DNA of 64,000 nucleotides, taken from positions 434,001 to 498,000 of the forward strand of contig CAVXXX010000001.1 in NCBI GenBank assembly GCA_963765935.1, written 5' to 3'. A program made the translations under genes and the position numbers. Source of the DNA: JAMXLG01 sp963765935. Lineage in GTDB: Bacteria; Vulcanimicrobiota; Vulcanimicrobiia; Vulcanimicrobiales; Vulcanimicrobiaceae. The first letter of the stretch is position 1; every line of letters begins with the position of its first letter. The notes under the pieces are model-generated. The model did not search any database, was not told the origin of the DNA, and saw nothing but the letters and a program-made list of their open reading frames with translations. This document shows, piece after piece, positions 52,648 to 61,866 of the stretch.

Positions 52648-52678
52648 AAAGGGCTCCGCATCATGCGGAGCCCTTTTT
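52648..52678 (+). terminator. Rho-independent terminator after the S1 gene
   Basis: AAAGGGCTCCGCA (52648-52660) pairs perfectly with TGCGGAGCCCTTT (52664-52676) over a 3-base loop, followed by further T residues. It separates the S1 gene from the convergent lipoprotein gene. Confidence 0.92.
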
Positions 52679-52699
52679 GCATCGTTGACGTAGATGAAC

Positions 52700-53734
52700 T
52701 TACGGACCGTCTGCGCAAGCGTGGTACGTGTTTGAGTACTCCATTTGCATTAGCCAGTTGCCGCCGCTCAGGTTGATGTTTTCATAGAGCAAACGGCAAT
52801 CATCGCCGATCTCATTTCCGTTTACGTCGATCCAGGCGGGTTTGCCGGGATCGGGGTCCGATTGCGATTCGAAGAATTCATGCGAGAGGGTCGACCCTGT
52901 CGCTTCTTCCAGTTGGTAGGCGACGGTGCGCTCCGGTGTGGCGCAGCCGTTGACGTTTTGATACGGTTCCACTGTGAAGATCACGTGCCCGGCCGGCAAA
53001 TCGACGCTCGTGTGATATGCGCAGAAATACCAATTTGCAGTGTTGTCCGGCGAATAGCAAACGCCGGCGATCTGGCACGTATCGTAGCCGCTCGGTAGGA
53101 AGATGTGATAGACCTGCGAGTATCCCGGCGGGTGCGTTGTACCGTTGACCACGCCCTGAAGGACCGTCACGAGGTCATTAACCGAGAACGTGTTGCCGCT
53201 CGAGGGCACGACATTCATCACGCTTACCGATCCGCCGAAACTGTAGCGTCCAGTTGACTTCGATCCCACGTATTGGTCCAAGACGTGAACCATCGTGCTG
53301 CTGTTGAGACGGTTTTGAAACTCTTCCGGCCGCCCCCAGCACGACTCGTTTTGGCAGTTTACGTAGATGTCCCACTCCTTGGCCATCGTATAGACTCGAC
53401 CGCCCAAGTATTTCATGTCGTCGGGATATGCGATATTGGTCATCGGCTTTACGCCGCTTTTTGCGCTGACCAGCGGAAGGCTATGAGCGCGGAAGGTAGC
53501 CGGATCGTAGTGCATGATGTTGAACGCGCTCGCCGGAATCGTTGCGATCAAATTGCCTTTGCTGTCGAGCACCTGCGCGTCTTTACGCTGCGGAGTCGTT
53601 CCCGGATTCCCCGGCGCCGGCACGACGGAAGGCCCCGACATCGATGTACCGCCGCCGCCTGAACACGCGGCAATGAGCGTAGTGGCGACTGCTACAACGG
53701 CGCAGCGCCACGCGAGCGAAATGACTTTATCCAT
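52700..53734 (-). CDS. Lipoprotein with HExxE-type motif, unknown function
   Basis: A 344-residue exported lipoprotein. The signal ends in a lipobox (TTLIAACSGGGG, Cys at about 24). A mature region rich in aromatic and small residues follows. Near the C-terminus are LSHEFFESQSDPDPGKPAW and NEIGDDC, a pattern that in other secreted bacterial proteins reads SHE-x-x-E-x-x-TDP then EIGD and looks like a zinc site (His, Glu, Asp/Glu). Resemblance to phosphate-induced/EXORDIUM-like proteins is faint. A metallopeptidase or metal-binding role is possible. AAGGATG precedes the ATG at 53734. Confidence 0.62.
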   Translation of the reverse strand: MDKVISLAWRCAVVAVATTLIAACSGGGGTSMSGPSVVPAPGNPGTTPQRKDAQVLDSKGNLIATIPASAFNIMHYDPATFRAHSLPLVSAKSGVKPMTNIAYPDDMKYLGGRVYTMAKEWDIYVNCQNESCWGRPEEFQNRLNSSTMVHVLDQYVGSKSTGRYSFGGSVSVMNVVPSSGNTFSVNDLVTVLQGVVNGTTHPPGYSQVYHIFLPSGYDTCQIAGVCYSPDNTANWYFCAYHTSVDLPAGHVIFTVEPYQNVNGCATPERTVAYQLEEATGSTLSHEFFESQSDPDPGKPAWIDVNGNEIGDDCRLLYENINLSGGNWLMQMEYSNTYHACADGP

Positions 53735-53822
53735 GATGCATCCTTGTAGCGGGAAGGGTGCAGCACGATTATGGCGGCGCAAATCTCCTCCCTGCTTCAT
53801 AGTCCGTTAGGCCTATGAGACG

Positions 53823-54932
53823 TTACTTCGAGATCGCCGTCTCCTGGGCCGATACTGCGATCCAGGTTCCGTTGCGCAATGCATAGACATCCGTGTAGCG
53901 CAAGCGCAACACGGCGCGTCCGCTTTCCGTAATCGTGTTGAGTCCGTGGACGACGGCCGCTGTGCCGACGAAGTCGACGGTTTGCTCGCTAGTGTTTTGA
54001 CGATACGGCTTGGGCTCTCGCACCAGCTTCAGTTCGTCGTCGCGATACCGAACGCGTCCTTGATAATTCGTGTGCACGAAATTGGTTGCAAGGATCGCGC
54101 CGAGCGCCGCGGGATCGTGATCTTCGACCGCTCGCGTCCAACGCGCTTCGGTCGCGAGAACGGCTTGCGCTTGCGCACTTATGCTTGCGAATGCGGCGAC
54201 CGGCACGAGAAGCATGAATAGCGCGACGGTAAGTGCTCGAACGGCGATGTTCGATCGTGCGAACGCATCGCGAATGCGCCGCGCGAATGCAATCGCATGG
54301 GGACTGTCGCCATGCAGGCAAATCGTTTGCGCGCGTCCGTCCTTCGCGAGCGAGAGCGCTTGCGCGACCGCTTCTTCTTCATCTTCGATCAGCGCGTCGG
54401 GCCGGGAACGGGGAACGAGGCTGCCGTCGGGCATGTACCGGCGGTCGGCAAAGCCTTCGCCGGCCGTCCGCAGACCGTGGGCGCGACCGCTTTCGATTTG
54501 CGCGCCGACCGCGAGCCCATAGAGCAGGAGCGACGTCGATGTATCGGCGACTGCGCGCGAGATCGCGTCCGCGACGGCGATAGTACGAGCGGCAACATTA
54601 TACAGCGCTCCGTGCGCCTTGACGTGATGCAACGTTGTCCCTTCCTCCCGGGCAATCGTCGCGAGCGCATCGATTTGCGAACGAACGTCATCGTAAATCT
54701 GCTGCGGTGCGCGTTCCATCTCCACGCGCCCGAAATGTTCTCGATCGGGGAACGAGGGGTGCGCGCCGACCGTGACGCCGTGACGCAATGCGAGGCGAAT
54801 CGTTTCACGCATCGTCTCCGTATCGCCCGCATGGCCTCCGCACGCAATATTCGCTGACGTGACAATGGCCATCAAGGCAGCGTCGTCGCCACAGCCCTCA
54901 CCGAGATCGGCGTTGAGATCGATTGCATTCAT
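53823..54932 (-). CDS. pxpA: 5-oxoprolinase subunit A (PxpA) fused to a NTF2/DUF4440-like domain
   Basis: Residues 1-231 are PxpA (LamB/YcsF family), part of the ATP-dependent pyroglutamate-opening complex with PxpB and PxpC. DLNADLGEGCGDD, SANIACGGHAGD and HHVKAHGALYN carry the family's metal-ligand His/Asp. At 234-250 there is a hydrophobic segment like a signal peptide (LTVALFMLLVPVAAFAS). Residues 256-369 form a SnoaL/DUF4440-like cone (ARWTRAVEDHDPAALGAILA, DVYALRNGTWIAVSAQ). A cytoplasmic enzyme followed by an export signal makes little sense as one chain, so two genes may have been merged by loss of a stop, or the frame is real. It overlaps pxpC by four bases. Confidence 0.82.
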   Translation of the reverse strand: MNAIDLNADLGEGCGDDAALMAIVTSANIACGGHAGDTETMRETIRLALRHGVTVGAHPSFPDREHFGRVEMERAPQQIYDDVRSQIDALATIAREEGTTLHHVKAHGALYNVAARTIAVADAISRAVADTSTSLLLYGLAVGAQIESGRAHGLRTAGEGFADRRYMPDGSLVPRSRPDALIEDEEEAVAQALSLAKDGRAQTICLHGDSPHAIAFARRIRDAFARSNIAVRALTVALFMLLVPVAAFASISAQAQAVLATEARWTRAVEDHDPAALGAILATNFVHTNYQGRVRYRDDELKLVREPKPYRQNTSEQTVDFVGTAAVVHGLNTITESGRAVLRLRYTDVYALRNGTWIAVSAQETAISK

Positions 54933-55900
54933 CGACCGCTGCGTTCGGCGGCGAGGGTCCGAAGTGCTTGCAGGTAAGCCGCGCGCGCCGTCGCGGCGCG
55001 TCGGAAATCATCGTCCGATGCCGGCAGCAATTGCAGCAACTCGCCCGGCCGCGCCTGCGCTACCAGCGGAAGATCGGCGTCGATCACAACGCCCGCCTTT
55101 GGGTATCCGCCGGTGGTGTGCGCATCGGCGAGCAACACGATCGGCTCGCCCGAGGGCGGCACTTGAATCACTCCCGGAAACACGCCGTGCGAAGCTAGCT
55201 GTTCGCCTTCATAGCGCAGCGCCTCGCCATGCAAACGATACCCCATGCGGTTACTCTCATGTCCGACACGCCAGCGGTTTTCCCACAGCGCGCGGCGCGA
55301 ACGCTCGTCGAACGATTCGATTTCACCGCCCGCAATCACACGTATGGATGTGGCTCCGTCGTGATAGGCGTGCGTGAAAACGCTCAGCTGCGGAGGCGCG
55401 ACGGAAAACGTGCCGACCGCGCAAACCGATGGAGCGCCGGCGCGCAACCGGTCGCCCGCGCGCAGCGCGCGTCCCTGAAACCCGCCGAACGCTGCGGCAA
55501 CATCCGTCGTTCGCGATCCAAGCACGAGCGGAACATCGACGCCGCCGCTTACGCCGAGATACGAATACACGCCGCGCTTCGGATGTCCGAATTGCAAGAT
55601 GGAACCCTCGCTCGCTACGTGCTTCCCCCAATTCGCGCAGCGCCGCCCGTCGAGCATCGCGTCGCAATCGGCGCCGGCGATTGCAAACGCGAGCGGCGCG
55701 GTAAAGCGAATCTCCGCTCCTCCGAGCAGCACTTCGATTTGCGCGCAACGGGCATCATTGCGCAGCAAGATGTTCGCAGCATCGAACGCAAGCGCGTCGG
55801 CCGGCCCACACCACGGAATGCCTTCGTGCCGCGCTCCGAATCGTCCGCGATCGACGACAAGCATTTGCGGCGAGCGCCGCTCAACGATGAGTTCCGTCAT
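54929..55900 (-). CDS. pxpC: 5-oxoprolinase subunit C (PxpC)
   Basis: The biotin-carboxyltransferase-like AHS2 subunit of the 5-oxoprolinase complex; it was formerly called KipA-like. The 323 residues include GRFGARHEGIPWCGPADALA, YSYLGVSGGVDVPLVLGSRT, NRMGYRLHGEALRYEGEQLA and IVLLADAHTTGGYPKAGVV, all family blocks. The ATG overlaps the pxpB stop, and its TGA overlaps the pxpA ATG. The order B-C-A with coupled junctions indicates one complex. Confidence 0.92.
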   Translation of the reverse strand: MTELIVERRSPQMLVVDRGRFGARHEGIPWCGPADALAFDAANILLRNDARCAQIEVLLGGAEIRFTAPLAFAIAGADCDAMLDGRRCANWGKHVASEGSILQFGHPKRGVYSYLGVSGGVDVPLVLGSRTTDVAAAFGGFQGRALRAGDRLRAGAPSVCAVGTFSVAPPQLSVFTHAYHDGATSIRVIAGGEIESFDERSRRALWENRWRVGHESNRMGYRLHGEALRYEGEQLASHGVFPGVIQVPPSGEPIVLLADAHTTGGYPKAGVVIDADLPLVAQARPGELLQLLPASDDDFRRAATARAAYLQALRTLAAERSGR

Positions 55901-56559
55901 GCGGGTTTGAAACGCACCCGATCGCCTGGAGCAAACAACGCTTTTCCGGCGGTTGGATCAAACACCGGCACATCGGTGCTTCCGATAATGTGCCATCCGC
56001 CGGGCGAGGCAAATGGGTAGACGGACGTGTGATGGAGTGCGATTGCAACCGAGCCCGCTGGAACGGCGGCACGCGGCGTATCGCGCCTCGGAAGGCGCAA
56101 CCGTTCGTCGAGGTCGCCGAGATACGCGAATCCCGGTTGAAACCCGAGAAAGTACACGATGTATTCGCAGCCGGCATGCAGCGCCACGACCTCGCGTTCC
56201 GAAAGCGCAAGCGCGTCTGCAACCGCAGGTAGATCGGGTCCATCCCCCCCGCCATAGCGAACGGCGAGAAGATGCAGCCGCGCTGCGCGCGCTGTTCCTT
56301 CACCCGGCACGTTCCACGCAGTGCGCACGCGATGTTCCAAGTCTGCCGGCGAGACTTTCCGCTCATCATAAAGCAGCGTTAAATTGTTCATTCCGGGAAC
56401 GGATTCGCGTATTCCATCCCATGCGCGAGAGTCGGCGTGCAACCGCCATATCCGTTCCTGGCTCTCCAAACGTTTCTCACCGGCGCTTTCGACGACGAGC
56501 ACGTCGACGCCGAGCCGCCGAAATTTAGGGGCGCCGAATTCGTCCATATGGAAGGCCAT
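55897..56559 (-). CDS. pxpB: 5-oxoprolinase subunit B (PxpB)
   Basis: AHS1-domain subunit (KipI/PxpB). The 220 residues have the characteristic EYIVYFLGFQPGFAYLGDLD and LRLPRRDTPRAAVPAGSVAI stretches, followed by GGWHIIGSTDVPVFDP. It acts with PxpA and PxpC to hydrolyse pyroglutamate to glutamate using ATP. GGGAGA lies before the ATG at 56559. It starts 14 bases from the divergent VIT1 gene, so their promoters must overlap coding sequence or each other. Confidence 0.92.
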   Translation of the reverse strand: MAFHMDEFGAPKFRRLGVDVLVVESAGEKRLESQERIWRLHADSRAWDGIRESVPGMNNLTLLYDERKVSPADLEHRVRTAWNVPGEGTARAARLHLLAVRYGGGDGPDLPAVADALALSEREVVALHAGCEYIVYFLGFQPGFAYLGDLDERLRLPRRDTPRAAVPAGSVAIALHHTSVYPFASPGGWHIIGSTDVPVFDPTAGKALFAPGDRVRFKPA

Positions 56560-56573
56560 TCGCTCTCCCGGAT

Positions 56574-57407
56574 ATGAACCACCGCTCTATGCCGTCCCAG
56601 GAAGACCCGCTCTTAACGCCGTCCGTTACGGAGATCGTTGTTGATGTACCGGGCTGGCATCACGTGCAGCCGCGGATTCCCGATACTCCGCAGCGCCGAC
56701 AGCTGGAAAGGCAGCGCAGCGTTCGCGAGATCGTCTTCGGAGTGCAGGACGGGATCCTAACGACCCTCGGCATTATCACGGGCGTCGGTGTCGCCGAAGG
56801 CGACCGCAGCGCGGTGTTCATCACCGGGTTCTTGGCGCTGCTTGCGGGTGCGCTTTCAATGGGCGTCGGCGAATATCTCGGCGGAAAATCCGAGCGTGAA
56901 GTGGTGCAGGCGACCATTGACATGGAAAAGGGCGAAATGGCTGCCGATCCGCAAGCCGAGTTCGCCGAACAAGTCGCGTACTACAAACTCAAAGGCTTTA
57001 GCGCGCAAGAAGCGCAGATGATCGTCACACGCCTCACGCAGCATCCCGACATCTACCTCTATGAGATGATGCGCGACGAATTCGGAATCGATCCGCGCGT
57101 CGCTGAAGACAAAAGTTTGCGCGCGCCGTTCGCCATGGCGCTCTCGTTTGCCGCAGGCTCGATCGTTCCGATCCTCGCCTTCTTCTTGCCGCTGTCTATG
57201 GCAGCATCGGCCGTCGTTTCATTGATCCTCGCCGTGCTGGGATTGTTTGCCGTAGGCGCATATGCGGCGAGCACGAGCAACCGCAGTCCGATCGGCAAAG
57301 GCTTGGAGATCGTCGCGTTCGGCTGCGGCGTCTTCGTGCTGTCATATTTGGCGGGACACTTCATCCCGCCGCTCTTCGGACACGCGCCCGTCGCCGTTGG
57401 CGGCTAA
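56574..57407 (+). CDS. VIT1/CCC1-family iron/manganese transporter
   Basis: A 277-residue membrane protein. A soluble N-terminus of about 45 residues precedes the first conserved segment VREIVFGVQDGILTTLGIIT, which carries the Asp of the ion path. ALSMGVGEYLGGKSEREV is the second signature. A cytoplasmic helical metal-binding region with many Glu (about 110-185) follows, and then three further membrane segments. Plant and yeast members move Fe2+/Mn2+ into vacuoles; bacterial ones are presumed to export or detoxify them. An ATG five codons in (56589) is an alternative start. Confidence 0.88.
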   Translation: MNHRSMPSQEDPLLTPSVTEIVVDVPGWHHVQPRIPDTPQRRQLERQRSVREIVFGVQDGILTTLGIITGVGVAEGDRSAVFITGFLALLAGALSMGVGEYLGGKSEREVVQATIDMEKGEMAADPQAEFAEQVAYYKLKGFSAQEAQMIVTRLTQHPDIYLYEMMRDEFGIDPRVAEDKSLRAPFAMALSFAAGSIVPILAFFLPLSMAASAVVSLILAVLGLFAVGAYAASTSNRSPIGKGLEIVAFGCGVFVLSYLAGHFIPPLFGHAPVAVGG

Positions 57408-59391
57408 ATTTCTCTCGTCGCTCCTTCGCGTCGACTGGAAGGGAGTCGATCGCCCTTTCGCGATTCGATGCGCGATCGGCGTGACGCTCGGCATACTGAT
57501 CGGTTTCTCCACACGTCAGCCGCTCTTCGCGGTTGCATGCGGAATGGGATCGATGAGCACCGGGTTTGCATCGTTGCAGGGCGTCTACTGGACGCGCGCT
57601 GCGACGATGATCGCGATGGCGATCGCAATGGCCATCTCGACGCTCGCCGGAACGAGCGCGGCACATTTCACCATCGTCGAAATTTTTGCGCTTGCATTGT
57701 GGGGCGCCGGCTACGGGTTGATCTCGTCGCTCGGAGCGCCCGCCTCCGCCGTCGGCGTCAATGCAACGATCGCGCTCGTGATTTTCAGCAATTTTCCGCT
57801 CATGCCGCTGCAGTCACTCGCCTGCGCTGCGATGGTCATTGCCGGCGGATTGATTCAGACGCTTTTGCTCGTCTTCAGCTGGCCCGTGCAGCGGTACCCC
57901 GAGGAACGCAACGCGCTCGCCACGGCATTTTCGTCGCTTGCATCCTATGCGCGAACGATCGACTGCGCGCGTCCGACGCTGCCACCCGCGACGTCGCTCG
58001 TCCAAGTCGCATCGACGCTTGCCGATCCGCGTCCGTTCGGACGCCGAGTCGCCTTCGCGGCATTTCAAACGTTGCTCGATGAAGCGGAACGGATTCGCGC
58101 GACGCTCGGACGTATTGCGGCCACATCGTGCGCCGCGTATCTGCCCGTACGCGAAACCACCGCGCGCGTGCTCGAGATGATCGCATCGTCGCTTCGAAAC
58201 GCACGGGCGCCGAAGGATGACCGGCTTCGCGCAGAACTCGACGTTGAAAGCTCCGACGAGCAGGTTCGCGCACTTTTCGGGCAGCTTCGCGCCGTCTGGC
58301 GCAACGCTTCCGTGCCACTTCGATCTCGCTCGCTGGGTCACGCGGCAGGTCCGAATCTCGAATGGTTCGATCTAGCGGAGTCGCTCGCGATCCTGCGTTC
58401 CAATCTTTCTCTTCAGGCACCCTTCGGTCGTCACGCGCTGCGGCTTGCGATCACGCTCGCCGTCACGGGAACGCTCGCCCATCTCCTTCCGATTCAACGC
58501 GGGTACTGGATGACGCTGACGGCGGCGCTCGTGCTGCGGCCTGATTTCACGACGACGCTCTCGCGCGGTTTCGCGCGCATTCTTGGCACGCTGATCGGCG
58601 TCGCGGTTGCGACCGCGCTCGTACTTGCGTTACCCGATACGCCGCACGTCGTTCTCGCGCTTGCAATCTTCTTTGCAGCGATCGGCTATACGACGTTTCA
58701 ACTCAACTACGCACTCTACACCGTTACGGTTACGGCATATGTGGTGTTCATTCTTTCGCTCGTCGGAACGCCGGAACACGCCGCAATTATAAGCCGTGCA
58801 GTTGCGACGCTGATCGGCGGTGGAATCGCGATGTTAGGTTATGTCGCGTGGCCGACGTGGGAAGCGCCGCATACGCGCGACCGCCTTCTCGATCTAATCG
58901 CCGCGGACCGCAGCTACGCCCGCAGCCTCTTCACCGGATTGATTCATCCCGCATCGCGAGATATTCCGAAACTTCGTGAAGAGCGATCGCACGTGTGGAG
59001 CACGCGCGCAAGGGCGGAAGCGTCGCTCGAGCGCATGCTGAGCGAGCCGAAGGCAAACGACGATATCCCGCGCGAAACCGCGCTCGGCATCATGGCCGCC
59101 ACACAGCGTCTCGGTCTCGCGAATCTCGCCCTCGCGACGATGTATGAATCGACGGAGACGCCCGCGCTCACGGAAGTTGTGCCGTTTGCAACGCGCGTCG
59201 AGACGGCCTTCGCGGCGATCGACGCTCTCCTGCGCGGAGCGCAGAGCGTGCCGCGCGTTCACCTCCGCGACGCCTACGCAGAGTTGCGCGACCAGATCGA
59301 GTGGTCCGAGCGCGGCGCGCTCGTTACAACGCTCGACATGATGGTCGATGCGCTCAACACCATAACCGACCTAGCGAGCGCTGCTCCCTGA
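57397..59391 (+). CDS. FUSC-family (YccS/aromatic acid exporter-like) membrane protein
   Basis: A 664-residue inner-membrane protein with two similar hydrophobic blocks. The first is about 20-165 (FAIRCAIGVTLGILIGFSTR onward), the second about 370-500 (HALRLAITLAVTGTLAHLLP, QRGYWMTLTAALVLRPDFTT, RILGTLIGVAVATALVLALP). Soluble helical regions separate and follow them. That repeat structure is typical of FUSC/YccS/AaeB proteins, thought to export aromatic acids or similar compounds. The TTG at 57397 overlaps the VIT1 stop by 11 bases and is the only start near the conserved N-terminus. Substrate unknown. Confidence 0.82.
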   Translation: MAAKFLSSLLRVDWKGVDRPFAIRCAIGVTLGILIGFSTRQPLFAVACGMGSMSTGFASLQGVYWTRAATMIAMAIAMAISTLAGTSAAHFTIVEIFALALWGAGYGLISSLGAPASAVGVNATIALVIFSNFPLMPLQSLACAAMVIAGGLIQTLLLVFSWPVQRYPEERNALATAFSSLASYARTIDCARPTLPPATSLVQVASTLADPRPFGRRVAFAAFQTLLDEAERIRATLGRIAATSCAAYLPVRETTARVLEMIASSLRNARAPKDDRLRAELDVESSDEQVRALFGQLRAVWRNASVPLRSRSLGHAAGPNLEWFDLAESLAILRSNLSLQAPFGRHALRLAITLAVTGTLAHLLPIQRGYWMTLTAALVLRPDFTTTLSRGFARILGTLIGVAVATALVLALPDTPHVVLALAIFFAAIGYTTFQLNYALYTVTVTAYVVFILSLVGTPEHAAIISRAVATLIGGGIAMLGYVAWPTWEAPHTRDRLLDLIAADRSYARSLFTGLIHPASRDIPKLREERSHVWSTRARAEASLERMLSEPKANDDIPRETALGIMAATQRLGLANLALATMYESTETPALTEVVPFATRVETAFAAIDALLRGAQSVPRVHLRDAYAELRDQIEWSERGALVTTLDMMVDALNTITDLASAAP

Positions 59392-59492
59392 CGAACAACA
59401 ATCGTGCGACCCCACGCCGTAGTGGAAAGGATGCAACACGCCAGAGTCTTCAGGCTCAGTGGCGGCGAGGCCGCATTGGGTACGCTAGAGGC

Positions 59493-59741
59493 GTGGACAT
59501 CGACCTCGAACTCGCCAAAGCAAGCTTCCTCATCGCGCATGCAGACGATGCCTTCCAGCGCTATCCCGAGGGAAGCATTCAACGCGTGGCGTGGGAGAAT
59601 CTAAAAGCACATGTCGCAGCATGGCGAGCGCAACAGTTCGCACCCGACCCGACGGTGCGCATCGCCCAAGTCCACTCCTTACGCAAACAGTTCGATGACG
59701 TCAAAGCGCTGCTCGCGGAAGCGGGTTTGATCGGCCGCTAG
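59493..59741 (+). CDS. Small helical protein of unknown function
   Basis: An 82-residue frame beginning VDIDLELAKASFLIAHADDA and rich in helix formers (VAWENLKAHVAAWRAQQF). No family is recognised. It sits between the FUSC gene and ettA, 17 bases before the latter. A TACGCT box lies six bases before the GTG, suggesting a leaderless message; an AGAGG is present but too close to act as a ribosome site. Codon use looks like the neighbours. Confidence 0.55.
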   Translation: MDIDLELAKASFLIAHADDAFQRYPEGSIQRVAWENLKAHVAAWRAQQFAPDPTVRIAQVHSLRKQFDDVKALLAEAGLIGR

Positions 59742-59758
59742 CCCGAAGCGTCGGTGCC

Positions 59759-61426
59759 GTGTCGCAATACGTCTACTCTATGTATCGCGTCGGCAAGGTC
59801 GTTCCGCCGAAGCGTCAGATCCTCAAAGACATCTCCTTAAGCTTCTTCCCCGGTGCAAAAATCGGCATCCTCGGTCTCAACGGGGCCGGGAAGTCGTCGT
59901 TGTTGCGCATTATGGCCGGCGCCGACACCGAATTCGACGGCGACGCCGCGCCGGCACCAAATCTAACCATCGGCTTTCTCGAACAAGAGCCGAAACTCGA
60001 TCCCGATAAAACGGTGCGCGAAACCGTCGAAGCCGGTCTTGGCGAGTTGATCGACGCACGTAATCGCCTCGAAGCGCTGTATGCGGAGTACGCAAATCCC
60101 GACGCGGATTTCGATAAACTTGCGGAAGAGCAATCGCGTTTAGAAGCGATCATCGCCGCGGCTGGCGACGATCTCGAGCAGCAACTCGAAATCGCCGCCG
60201 ATGCGTTGCGTTTGCCCCCGTGGGATGCGACGATCGGTCCGCTTTCCGGTGGCGAGAAACGCCGGGTAGCCCTTTGCCGGCTCTTACTTTCGAAGCCTGA
60301 CATGCTGTTGCTCGACGAGCCTACGAACCATCTCGACGCCGAAAGCGTCGAATGGTTGGAGCAATTTCTCCAGCGTTTTCCCGGCACCGTCGTTGCGGTC
60401 ACACACGATCGGTACTTCCTCGATAACGCGGCGGAATGGATCCTCGAACTCGATCGCGGCCGGGGTATTCCCTGGAAAGGCAACTACAGCTCGTGGCTCG
60501 ATCAAAAAGAAGAACGGCTGAAGCAGGAAGAAGCCGCCGAATCCGCGCGCCAAAAGGCCATCAAACGCGAACTCGAGTGGGTACGCCAAGGCACAAAGGC
60601 ACGCCAATCGAAGAGCAAGAGCCGCATCACGCGCTTCGAAGAACTCTCGAGCTACGACTATCAGCGCCGCAACGAGACGCAAGAAATATTCATTCCGGTC
60701 GCCGAGCGCCTGGGCGAGAAAGTCATCGAGTTTAAGAACGTTCGTAAAGCCTTCGGCGACCGTCTGCTGATGGACGACGTGAGCTTCGTCATTCCGGCGG
60801 GCGCAATTGTGGGCATCATCGGTCCCAACGGCGCCGGCAAAACGACGATGTTCCGCATGATCGCCGGCAAGGAACGCCCTGATTCGGGCGACATCATCAT
60901 CGGTCCGAGCGTAAAACTCGCGACGGTCGATCAGAGCCGCGAATCGCTGGACAACGCAAAAACCGTGTGGGAAGACGTTAGCGGCGGACTCGATATTTTG
61001 CAAGTCGGCAAGTTCGAGATGCCGTCCCGCGCGTATCTCGGCCGCTTCAATTTCAAAGGCGGCGATCAGCAGAAACCGGTCGGCACACTCTCCGGCGGCG
61101 AGCGCGGCCGCCTTCATCTCGCGAAAACGCTCGTAACCGGTGCGAACGTGTTGCTGCTCGACGAACCGTCAAATGATTTGGACGTCGAAACATTGCGCGC
61201 GCTCGAAGATGCGCTCGCAGAATTTGCCGGCACCGTCATGGTGATTAGCCACGATCGCTGGTTCCTCGATCGAATCGCGACGCACATTCTCGCATTCGAG
61301 GGCGACAGCCAAGTGTATCTTTTTGAGGGGAACTATCAGGAATACGAAGCGGACAAGATCAAACGGCTTGGCGAAGAGGCTGCGCGTCCCAAGCGCATTC
61401 GTTACCGCCCGCTCAGCTTGAGTTAA
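59759..61426 (+). CDS. ettA: ABC-F ATPase EttA (energy-dependent translational throttle)
   Basis: A 555-residue soluble tandem ABC protein that binds the ribosomal E site and couples translation to ATP level. Walker A motifs are GLNGAGKSS and GPNGAGKTT. The signatures are LSGGEKRRVALCR and LSGGERGRLHLAK, and the Walker B motifs LLLDEPTNHLD and LLLDEPSNDLD. The arm between beta strands and the basic linker (KARQSKSKSRITRFEEL) match EttA rather than Uup or resistance ABC-Fs. The start is GTG at 59759. The length is the standard 555. Confidence 0.96.
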   Translation: MSQYVYSMYRVGKVVPPKRQILKDISLSFFPGAKIGILGLNGAGKSSLLRIMAGADTEFDGDAAPAPNLTIGFLEQEPKLDPDKTVRETVEAGLGELIDARNRLEALYAEYANPDADFDKLAEEQSRLEAIIAAAGDDLEQQLEIAADALRLPPWDATIGPLSGGEKRRVALCRLLLSKPDMLLLDEPTNHLDAESVEWLEQFLQRFPGTVVAVTHDRYFLDNAAEWILELDRGRGIPWKGNYSSWLDQKEERLKQEEAAESARQKAIKRELEWVRQGTKARQSKSKSRITRFEELSSYDYQRRNETQEIFIPVAERLGEKVIEFKNVRKAFGDRLLMDDVSFVIPAGAIVGIIGPNGAGKTTMFRMIAGKERPDSGDIIIGPSVKLATVDQSRESLDNAKTVWEDVSGGLDILQVGKFEMPSRAYLGRFNFKGGDQQKPVGTLSGGERGRLHLAKTLVTGANVLLLDEPSNDLDVETLRALEDALAEFAGTVMVISHDRWFLDRIATHILAFEGDSQVYLFEGNYQEYEADKIKRLGEEAARPKRIRYRPLSLS

Positions 61427-61430
61427 CCCT

Positions 61431-61805
61431 TCACCTGGAGCGGTGTTTGGCGATCCGGCGACTGGCCATCATCGCGCGTCCGCGTTCGAACACGGAACGC
61501 GCCTTGCCCATTGCGTGAAGCGCGGCGTACTCCGCAATGGGATGAGCCCAACCGAAGACGTCGGGGCGACGCAAAATATCGATGGCGAGTTCCCGTGGAA
61601 CCGCAAGACGTAACCCCCGCTCGGTACAACGATCCAGAAATCCGCTTAGGGATTCACGAGGCTGTTCGTGGAGAGGGCCTTCGAAAGACGAACGCGCGAA
61701 TTCTAAATAGAGGCGCGCAAAAAGGAGACGCTGCTCTTCACTAATCTCATACCCGAAGAGCCATTGAGGAGCGGGCATCGCCGTAATTTCTAGTGTGGGG
61801 TCCAT
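61431..61805 (-). CDS. Hypothetical protein
   Basis: A 124-residue, mainly helical, positively charged protein (LLFARLYLEFARSSFEGPLH; ELAIDILRRPDVFGWAHPIA; basic end ASRRIAKHRSR). No domain recognised and no export signal. It converges on ettA with a 4-base gap and no visible terminator between them. The next minus-strand gene lies about 60 bases upstream. Confidence 0.5.
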   Translation of the reverse strand: MDPTLEITAMPAPQWLFGYEISEEQRLLFARLYLEFARSSFEGPLHEQPRESLSGFLDRCTERGLRLAVPRELAIDILRRPDVFGWAHPIAEYAALHAMGKARSVFERGRAMMASRRIAKHRSR

Positions 61806-61866
61806 AGTAGACCTCGACTTTAAGCTTAGGCGGCGGCTAGAGATATTCGTTATCGTCTTGGTCTCT

